Part shown: piece by piece, positions 53,607-59,098 of the stretch
How positions within the stretch are numbered: position 1 is the stretch's first letter
How the letters are laid out: every line of letters begins with the position of its first letter
Assembly: GCA_003478355.1 (NCBI GenBank)
Contig: QUFC01000024.1
Location: 1 to 59,098, forward strand
Origin: Lachnospiraceae bacterium AM48-27BH
Lineage (GTDB): Bacteria; Bacillota; Clostridia; Lachnospirales; Lachnospiraceae
Reading direction: 5' to 3'
Length of the DNA stretch: 59,098 nt
Notes under the pieces: model-generated
Seen by the model: only the letters and a program-made list of their open reading frames with translations
Databases searched by the model: none
Told to the model about the DNA's origin: nothing
Program-made: the position numbers and the translations under genes

Positions 53607-54407
53607 TTACTGCTGCATATCCACTTCCAGCTCTTTCAGATCCAGTTCCCCCTGCTCGCCCTCCGGCTCCAACGTCTCAATGTTCATATCATCAAACAAA
53701 TGCTCCTGTGTCAGATGAATCTTTCCCATCTTCATCAATTCCAGCACTGCCAGAAACGTTACCACCACTTCCAGCTTGTCCGCCTGGCGTTCCAGAAGCT
53801 GGCGGAAGCTGAACCTCCGGTTCTTTCTGGCATAGTCCATGACGGAACTTACCTTCTGTTCCAGGCTGACCGGTTCCCTGCGGATGGTTCCAAATTTGCT
53901 TCGGATCGGATCGATTTTATTCTCCTGGCGTTTCATGATGGACTCAAAAATTGACTGCAGCTTCGCCAGCGTCAATCCATCCAGAAGCTGATCCAAGTCC
54001 ACCGGCTCCTCGTATTTTACCACTTCTTTAGGGATCGTCGGCACTTTATACAGATGTTTTCCTGCATGATCCTCCAGTTCCTGCAGCTCCTGGGCCATGT
54101 ATTTATACATCTTATATTCCAGAAGTCTCGCCATCAGTTCTGCTCTTGGATCTTCCTCTTCCCCGTCCTCGTTGACCTCCACAGGTAGAAGCATCCGGCA
54201 CTTGATATCAATCAGGGTTGCCGCCATCACTAAAAACTCACTGACCACATTCAGATCTTCTGTTTCCATGCTGCTGACATATTCCAGATACTGTTCCGTG
54301 ATCAACACAATGGGAATATCATAAATGCTGACCTTATTCTTTTCGATCAAATGGAGAAGAAGATCCAGAGGTCCCTCAAAATGTTCCAGTTTATACGAAA
54401 TCGCCAT
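53607..54407 (-). CDS. scpA: Segregation and condensation protein A
   Basis: Kleisin subunit bridging the SMC heads. 266 residues: MAISYKLEHFEGPLDLLLHL opening is diagnostic, with EFLVMAATLIDIKCRMLLP near 60 and the C-terminal winged helix (VVVTFLAVLELMKMGKIHL). I start at ATG 54407, 10 bases after GAGGAGA; a GTG at 54416 sits too close. The phosphoesterase frame now runs into this start because of repeat B. Confidence 0.95.
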   Translation of the reverse strand: MAISYKLEHFEGPLDLLLHLIEKNKVSIYDIPIVLITEQYLEYVSSMETEDLNVVSEFLVMAATLIDIKCRMLLPVEVNEDGEEEDPRAELMARLLEYKMYKYMAQELQELEDHAGKHLYKVPTIPKEVVKYEEPVDLDQLLDGLTLAKLQSIFESIMKRQENKIDPIRSKFGTIRREPVSLEQKVSSVMDYARKNRRFSFRQLLERQADKLEVVVTFLAVLELMKMGKIHLTQEHLFDDMNIETLEPEGEQGELDLKELEVDMQQ

Positions 54408-54412
54408 CCGGG

Positions 54413-55432
54413 TCACTCTCCTCTCGTAAAGCGGACATTCGCAATCCGCTTCGCTACTTGCTCATGAACGCAGTCGCTTCGCGATCTGTCAGTGGGAGCT
54501 TTCAACTCCCACTGACAGAAGCATCCCCCCCTCACCCGCCGCTTAGTGTTCCGCGCACTTGAAGCGGGGGAATGCTTATCTGCGTTCAAATGGATCACAA
54601 CCAGCTCTGGCTTGTTATTCAGCCGGATATTAATAGAATGGGTACCTAAGCCCCGGCTGACGATCATGCTGGTGTGATGTTCTTTCAAAAGGCCCCCGCA
54701 GCAATCCTTAAAAAACTGAAACTGCGGTGTCATCAATCCGCCAAGTCCAGGAATCCGTATGGTTCCTCCATGGAAATGACCACTTAAGACAAGATCTGCC
54801 CCCCATGCCGCATAGGCATCCAAAAAAAGGGGCGAATGGGCCAACAGAATCTGAAATTTCTCTGTATGGGCTTTTCCCAGCCGTTTTTCCAGATATCCTT
54901 CCTCCATCTGCGCTCTGGAAAACTTCTTATAAAACCGCTCCTCCAGATCCACTCCACTGATCCGGATGTCCGGATAAACATCCACTGAAGTGTCCGGCAG
55001 ATACGCCACTCCCATTTTTTTCAGTTCTTCTACATAGATGTCATACCTGTCTCCGTAAACATCCCGTTCCCGGTTCATCCGGTTTTCATGATTTCCATTT
55101 CCATAATAGACTGGATAACGGGCAGTTAGCTGCCGCAGGAGATTTAAAGAAATGTCCAGATCTCCCCGTCCTTTCGACACCATCATATCGCCGCCGATCA
55201 GCACCGCATCCGGCCTGGCCTGCTCAATCGCATCCAGCAGCACGTTCTGGTCATCCCCAAAACAGTTGTCATGAAGATCTGACAGAAACGCAAACGTATA
55301 TTCTTTTTCTAATTTTGGAGAACGGATCTCGAACTCATCTGTCACCAGACAGGACCGTTCATAAGAAGACCTGGCTAAAAGCCCGGCTCCGATCAAAGCC
55401 ACCGTTCCTGCGGTTCCAATCAAACTCCACAT
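54413..55432 (-). CDS. Metallophosphoesterase with N-terminal membrane helix and repeat-derived tail
   Basis: A calcineurin-like phosphoesterase of the YkuE type, 339 residues. One N-terminal helix (LIGTAGTVALIGAGLLAR) anchors it. Metal motifs in order: FLSDLHDNCFG near 49, LIGGDMMVSKG near 78, YGNGNHENR near 112, LLAHSPLFLDAY near 195 and SGHFHGG near 216. The native end seems to be near PELVVIHL; the final 60 codons (NADKHSPASSARNTKRRVRG and on) are read from repeat family B and adjoining hairpins, running up to the scpA start. Confidence 0.88.
   Translation of the reverse strand: MWSLIGTAGTVALIGAGLLARSSYERSCLVTDEFEIRSPKLEKEYTFAFLSDLHDNCFGDDQNVLLDAIEQARPDAVLIGGDMMVSKGRGDLDISLNLLRQLTARYPVYYGNGNHENRMNRERDVYGDRYDIYVEELKKMGVAYLPDTSVDVYPDIRISGVDLEERFYKKFSRAQMEEGYLEKRLGKAHTEKFQILLAHSPLFLDAYAAWGADLVLSGHFHGGTIRIPGLGGLMTPQFQFFKDCCGGLLKEHHTSMIVSRGLGTHSINIRLNNKPELVVIHLNADKHSPASSARNTKRRVRGGCFCQWELKAPTDRSRSDCVHEQVAKRIANVRFTRGE
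54486..54518. other. Strong hairpin next to repeat B copy 2
   Basis: CTGTCAGTGGGAG / CTCCCACTGACAG, 13-bp perfect stem with a 7-base loop, 11 bases from the repeat. It resembles subterminal hairpins of IS200/IS605-type elements. No T-tract. Confidence 0.5.
54530..54589. repeat. Dispersed repeat family B, copy 2
   Basis: 58 of 60 bases identical to 50024-50083. It is read in the same frame by the phosphoesterase gene, producing the same tail peptide as in the MATE gene. Confidence 0.8.
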
Positions 55433-55463
55433 ATGGTCACTCCTGTTTTGCTTTATTCAGCGC

Positions 55464-56219
55464 TTATTTCTTGTCCCGAAATACCGGATCAGCCGGATAA
55501 CCGCCTACGATCTTCTGCATGGTCCGCTGTACCGCATCCTTGGAATTCTTCCAGTCTTTATCTTTATTGACATAATCAAACTTCTCGATCATCCAGTCAA
55601 TATCTCCCTGCATCCGATCCAGTTCCCGGTTCATCTGGTCAAAAAGCACCGGGAAAAGCTGCTCCTGCTCCTTCTGGGACAGTCCCTCACCACAAGCTTC
55701 TACAAGATCTGCAAAATGGTGTACACAGAAGCCCTTGGACGCCTTTACCATATCCACAAATTCCGGCTCATGCTTTACCTGATACACAAAGGTATCCACC
55801 ATGCGGCGGTAGGTATCGTCCATCCGCTTACAGATGTAACAGTGGCTTTCTTCCCCTCGGATCCACTCAGCTACAGAATTGCCGTTCTCAGGTTTTTTCT
55901 TAAATAATCCCCGTTTTGGCGCTGCCCCAGGCGTATACTCCTGCATTTCCTTTTTCAGCTTCTCTCGCACATATGTTAAGCGGGTCTTTAAGATCCATGC
56001 ATTGCCAAGAGTATTGCCATAGTCAAACATCATCTTCGTATGTTTCCTGCAAAAGCCCTGACGGTCTGTGGCATCTCTGGTGTCACTCTCCATATAAGAA
56101 GATCCCAGCACAAACTCAATGGCAGACTGCTCCAGTTTTCGTTCCAACCAGCAGAACGGGCACTCATCCCCCGCCTGTAAGGCATCATGAAGCTCAATCG
56201 TATACAGTTTTTCTTTCAT
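55464..56219 (-). CDS. DUF6062 family cysteine-motif protein
   Basis: A 251-residue cytoplasmic protein with several cysteine pairs: CPFCWLERK near residue 20, FCRKHTKMMFDYG near 55, CYICKRMDD near 127 and GFCVHHFADL near 160. The repeated C-x2-C and C-x3-H pattern suggests metal or Fe-S binding; function is unknown. ATG 56219 has AAAGGA upstream. Family name from recollection of the motif layout. Confidence 0.75.
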   Translation of the reverse strand: MKEKLYTIELHDALQAGDECPFCWLERKLEQSAIEFVLGSSYMESDTRDATDRQGFCRKHTKMMFDYGNTLGNAWILKTRLTYVREKLKKEMQEYTPGAAPKRGLFKKKPENGNSVAEWIRGEESHCYICKRMDDTYRRMVDTFVYQVKHEPEFVDMVKASKGFCVHHFADLVEACGEGLSQKEQEQLFPVLFDQMNRELDRMQGDIDWMIEKFDYVNKDKDWKNSKDAVQRTMQKIVGGYPADPVFRDKK

Positions 56220-56235
56220 ATTTTTCCTTTCCAAA

Positions 56236-56280
56236 AAGAAGAATTGCAGACATCCCACTCTGGCTGCCGCAATTCTTCTT
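56236..56280 (-). terminator. Terminator of the trpS-dacA transcript
   Basis: Minus strand AAGAAGAATTGC / GCAATTCTTCTT, 12-bp stem with a 21-base loop and then TTT, 4 bases after the carboxypeptidase stop. Confidence 0.75.
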
Positions 56281-56284
56281 AAGT

Positions 56285-57589
56285 CTACTGAATCCAGACA
56301 CCCTCTGCATTCAGCCTGTATCTTCCGTCTATGATCGTATCCTTCAGCATATAACCTTCACCGCCCAGATAGAACCATTTGCTATTATCCTCTATCCAGG
56401 TATTCTTCGCCATCACACCGCTGGATTTGAAATAATACCAGGCGCCATTATTATACTTACGCCAGCCAGTCGCCATATAGCCGTTGCTGTCAATCCAGTA
56501 AGTGGCATCGCTAAACTGCAGCCACTCGCCAGAAGCTTTGGTGTTATCGTCCTTGATGTAATACCAGCCAGTGTTATCCTGGTTCCAGCCTTTTTTCTGT
56601 GCCGGAGCTGCGGGCTGGGCGATATCAGAGCTGTTTCCTGGTTCCTGTGTATTCGTAGACTTGGCAAAGCCATAGTCCAGTAAAGCCTTTGTATCCGCAT
56701 AATGGGTAGATTTGCTCTTCATGACGACCGCGATCAGACGGACACCATTTTTCTCCGCCCCGGTTACCAGGGTGTTGCCTGCCTTGGAAGTATAGCCGGT
56801 CTTTCCACCGATAATGCCTGGATAATATCTGGAATCTGTGGAATACATCATCTTGTGTCCCATGGTAATGGTCCGCTCCCCTGCATTCTTTGTTGCCGGG
56901 AACTTATAGCTCAACGTGGTGTCGATCTTCCTTAAAGTATCATTCTGAAATGCTGCCCTTGCAATCAATGCCATATCATACGGTGTGGTGTAATGGTTGG
57001 AATCATTTAATCCATTTGGATTCACAAAATGCGTCCCTGTACACCCAAGAGCCGCCGCTTTCTGATTCATCAGACCGGCAAAACCGCTGACACTGCCAGA
57101 TACCTTTTCTGCCAGGCCATTCGCCACGTCATTCGCCGACTTTAATAACAGACCATACAGACACTGTTCCACGGTCAACTTATCGCCTTCTGTTAGCTTT
57201 AAGGAAACCGCCCCTGACTCCAGATTCTCCGTGGCAGTCCTGGAAAATGTCACTGTGTCACCCAGCTGGCAGTTCTCCAACACTAAAAGCGCTGTCATCA
57301 GCTTTGTGATACTGGCCGGGTAATATCTGGTATTCTGGTTCTTGCCATATAAAACAGTTCCTGTGGCCGCATCGATCACCACTGCGCCTTCTGACTGAAT
57401 GGTTGGTTCCGCAATCTTCGATGTCCCTGTGCCGGTTGTCGTACTGTTCGTAGATACCGTCGTATTGTTCGCTGCCGCTGTTTCCTGTGTGCCAGGTCCT
57501 GACATGGATACTGTCGCATAGGCTGTCATCTGAAAAGCTATCGCAAAGGCCATCAATGCACTGACAAATCTTCTTTTCTTCTGTCTCAA
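56285..57589 (-). CDS. D-alanyl-D-alanine carboxypeptidase with C-terminal cell-wall-binding repeats
   Basis: A penicillin-binding S11 peptidase that trims peptidoglycan stem peptides. Signal peptide at 1-27 (RFVSALMAFAIAFQMTAYA), Ser-x2-Lys nucleophile in YYPASITKLMTALL near 93, SAN motif in LLKSANDVANGL near 150 and KTG in IIGGKTGYTSKAG near 263. After residue 335 come about five choline-binding-like repeats (NTGWYYIKDDNTKASGEWLQ; GYMATGWRKYNNGAWYYF), which tether it to the wall. TTG start at 57589 with GAGGA 8 bases upstream. Follows trpS by 37 bases. Confidence 0.92.
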   Translation of the reverse strand: MRQKKRRFVSALMAFAIAFQMTAYATVSMSGPGTQETAAANNTTVSTNSTTTGTGTSKIAEPTIQSEGAVVIDAATGTVLYGKNQNTRYYPASITKLMTALLVLENCQLGDTVTFSRTATENLESGAVSLKLTEGDKLTVEQCLYGLLLKSANDVANGLAEKVSGSVSGFAGLMNQKAAALGCTGTHFVNPNGLNDSNHYTTPYDMALIARAAFQNDTLRKIDTTLSYKFPATKNAGERTITMGHKMMYSTDSRYYPGIIGGKTGYTSKAGNTLVTGAEKNGVRLIAVVMKSKSTHYADTKALLDYGFAKSTNTQEPGNSSDIAQPAAPAQKKGWNQDNTGWYYIKDDNTKASGEWLQFSDATYWIDSNGYMATGWRKYNNGAWYYFKSSGVMAKNTWIEDNSKWFYLGGEGYMLKDTIIDGRYRLNAEGVWIQ

Positions 57590-57626
57590 TGTCTTATCCT
57601 CTTTTGCCCTGCTGTTTCTGCCACAA

Positions 57627-58730
57627 TTACTTGTTCTCGCCGAAACGCTCTGCCTGACTCTGGATCAGCTCCTGATCGTCGAAATAGTTGATCTTCATGG
57701 CTGCTTTTACATCCGCCAGTGTCTGCGCTGCTACCTTCTCTGCACGGATACTGCCCTCCTGTAAAATGCGGTAAACCTCCGGAATGTTCTTCTCATATTC
57801 TTTTCTGCGGGCACGAATCGGCTCCAGCTCACTCTGAACCACATTATTCAAGAAACGTTTCACCTTCACATCGCCAAGACCGCCTCTCATGTAATGAGCC
57901 TTTACTTCATCCAGATTCTTATACTCTGGCCAGAATTTTTCAAAATGCTCATCACGGCAGAATGCATCCAGATAGATAAATACCGGATTGCCCTCCACAC
58001 AGCCCGGGTCCTCTACACGCAGATGGTTCGGGTCAGTGAACATGCTCATGATCTTCTTCTTTACTTCATCCTCGCTATCGGATAAGTAAATGCAGTTATT
58101 TAAGGATTTACTCATTTTTGCCTTGCCATCAATGCCTGGCAGACGTAAACATGCTTTGTTATCTGGCAGAAGTACATCCGGCTCTACCAGTGCTTCCCCA
58201 TAAATACGGTTGAAGCTGCGGACAATCTCTCTGGTCTGTTCAATCATCGGAAGCTGGTCTTCACCAACCGGAACCGTTGTCGCCTTAAATGCAGTAATAT
58301 CCGCTGCCTGGCTGATTGGATAGGTAAAGAAACCAACCGGGATATTAGCCTCAAAGTTACGCATCTTAATCTCATTCTTCACAGTTGGATTTCTCTGAAG
58401 TCTGGATACAGTTACCAGGTTCATATAGTAGAAAGAAAGTTCTGTCAGCTCTGGTACCTGGGACTGGATAAATAATGTGGATTTCGCCGGGTCCAGACCA
58501 CAGGATAAGTAGTCCAGTGCTACCTCAATGATATTCTGTCTTACTTTTTCCGGATTATCTGCATTATCAGTCAGTGCCTGTGCATCCGCGATCATAATAA
58601 AAATATCATCAAACTCTCCAGAATTCTGAAGCTCAACTCTTCTCTTTAAAGAACCTACATAATGTCCTACATGTAAACGTCCGGTTGGTCTATCGCCAGT
58701 TAAAATAATCTTTTTCTTTGTCTCTTCCAT
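57627..58730 (-). CDS. trpS: Tryptophanyl-tRNA synthetase
   Basis: Charges tRNA-Trp. A 367-residue class I synthetase: [20 protein letters not shown] carries the HIGH-type motif HVGH near residue 17, and GKAMSKSLNN-type [12 protein letters not shown] is near 215. ATG 58730 has GAGGAAAT close upstream; the short upstream extension is not needed. A TATACT -10-like element lies about 50 bases upstream. I see no T-box leader. Confidence 0.96.
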   Translation of the reverse strand: MEETKKKIILTGDRPTGRLHVGHYVGSLKRRVELQNSGEFDDIFIMIADAQALTDNADNPEKVRQNIIEVALDYLSCGLDPAKSTLFIQSQVPELTELSFYYMNLVTVSRLQRNPTVKNEIKMRNFEANIPVGFFTYPISQAADITAFKATTVPVGEDQLPMIEQTREIVRSFNRIYGEALVEPDVLLPDNKACLRLPGIDGKAKMSKSLNNCIYLSDSEDEVKKKIMSMFTDPNHLRVEDPGCVEGNPVFIYLDAFCRDEHFEKFWPEYKNLDEVKAHYMRGGLGDVKVKRFLNNVVQSELEPIRARRKEYEKNIPEVYRILQEGSIRAEKVAAQTLADVKAAMKINYFDDQELIQSQAERFGENK

Positions 58731-58924
58731 GATTTCCTCCTGATATTGCAACGGCTATTCAGCCTATTTTAAATAGTATACCATCTATTTGCAAAATTGC
58801 ATACCATATTTTGCTTATAATTCTCTTACACTTCCCTGACGTTTCCCTTTTTCTTCATGAGTCATTTATGAATTTTACACTTCTCCCTAATTTTTTAATT
58901 TTTTCAATTTTTTGAAATTTTCTG

Positions 58925-58954
58925 TTGACAAATCACTATTCCCTATGGTATCCT
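58925..58954 (+). promoter_or_regulatory. Promoter of tRNA-Glu
   Basis: TTGACA (58925-58930), 18-base spacer, TATCCT (58949-58954), 40 bases before the tRNA. Confidence 0.6.
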
Positions 58955-58993
58955 ATCTAAGCTGCAAGTGAGCAACACACAAATGACACAAAC

Positions 58994-59065
58994 GGCCTCG
59001 TGGTCAAGCGGTTAAGACGACGCCCTCTCACGGCGTAAACCCGGGTTCGATTCCCGGCGAGGTCA
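58994..59065 (+). tRNA. tRNA-Glu (anticodon CTC)
   Basis: A 72-base cloverleaf. Acceptor GGCCTCG pairs with CGAGGTC, the D-arm contains GGTCAAGCGGTTAAGAC, the anticodon stem CGCC/GGCG encloses loop CTCTCAC (anticodon CTC, reading GAG), and the T-arm CCGGGTTCGATTCCCGG is perfect. Discriminator A; CCA is not encoded. Confidence 0.95.
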
Positions 59066-59098
59066 TTTGTTTCACTTTCATTCAATTTCATAAGGCCT

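Noticed and set aside
54486..54589. CRISPR or terminator interpretation of the hairpins beside scpA
   Set aside because: Only one unit is present here, there is no repeat-spacer array and no T-tract follows the stem.
58731..58924. T-box leader for trpS
   Set aside because: No T-box sequence (TGGNACCGCG-like) or specifier loop is visible and the promoter is close to the gene.

Overview
The window looks like chromosome of a spore-forming gut Firmicute of the Lachnospiraceae (Clostridium cluster XIVa) type. The evidence is a SigK-type sporulation sigma factor, a dgt-dnaG-rpoD-trmK-nif3 operon, pyrBI with a zinc-binding regulatory chain, a split PurO/PurH purine ending, a class A RNase P RNA, DUF6056 and DUF6062 proteins, LexA boxes of the Bacillus/Clostridium type, and strong AGGAGG ribosome sites. 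I did not try to name a species.

Layout. 1-2.2 kb: an unknown partial gene, a 45-codon stump of dprA cut at a junction, and comM. 2.2-4.5 kb: the paired TIGR03915/TIGR03916 genes (a putative DNA-repair radical SAM system) behind a promoter flanked by two LexA (SOS) boxes. 4.7-9.2 kb: galE, then an N-acetylglucosamine-type PTS operon (BglG-type antiterminator, IIA, HPr-like protein, IICB) with a promoter, RAT antiterminator site and terminator. 9.3-12.6 kb: sigK, a TM1266-type regulator, and purO-purH under a ZTP riboswitch. 12.7-19 kb: a MacB-like ABC export system with a large membrane-anchored extracellular protein, then an ECF transporter S component with a P1 peptidase. 19-22.2 kb: pyrBI, purA, rnpB. 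22.2-31.4 kb: DUF6056 membrane protein, a uridine-kinase-like protein, and the nif3-trmK-rpoD-dnaG-dgt operon. 31.5-35.7 kb: decayed regulator fragments, AraC regulator, GH3 beta-glucosidase, GNAT. 35.7-38.0 kb: wreck of an integrative/mobilizable element. 38.2-39.4 kb: MarR regulator and YczE-like membrane protein.

39.5-49.9 kb is the most coherent catabolic locus: LacI regulator, lipoprotein sugar-binding protein, two ABC permeases, a sulfatase without signal peptide, class II aldolase, SIS isomerase/deaminase and NagA, plus a fucose-isomerase-like gene under a matching operator. It reads as import of a sulfated amino sugar, removal of sulfate inside the cell, deacetylation, deamination/isomerisation and aldol cleavage. 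An exact 18-bp copy of the lacI promoter operator lies inside the sulfatase gene. 50-59 kb: two MATE efflux genes, scpAB, a metallophosphoesterase, DUF6062, a D,D-carboxypeptidase with cell-wall-binding repeats, trpS and tRNA-Glu.

Two cross-cutting features matter. First, at least five genes (IIA, TM1266 regulator, GH3, isomerase-like gene, MATE) are broken by what looks like loss of a single base, usually in a homopolymer, and a sixth (MacB-type ATPase) would gain a normal ATGA-coupled stop if one base were restored. This suggests indel errors in the assembly, though real decay is not excluded. Second, two dispersed palindromic repeat families sit at gene ends. Family A abuts terminator T-tracts. 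Family B runs in frame into the 3' ends of two unrelated genes and gives both the same C-terminal tail.
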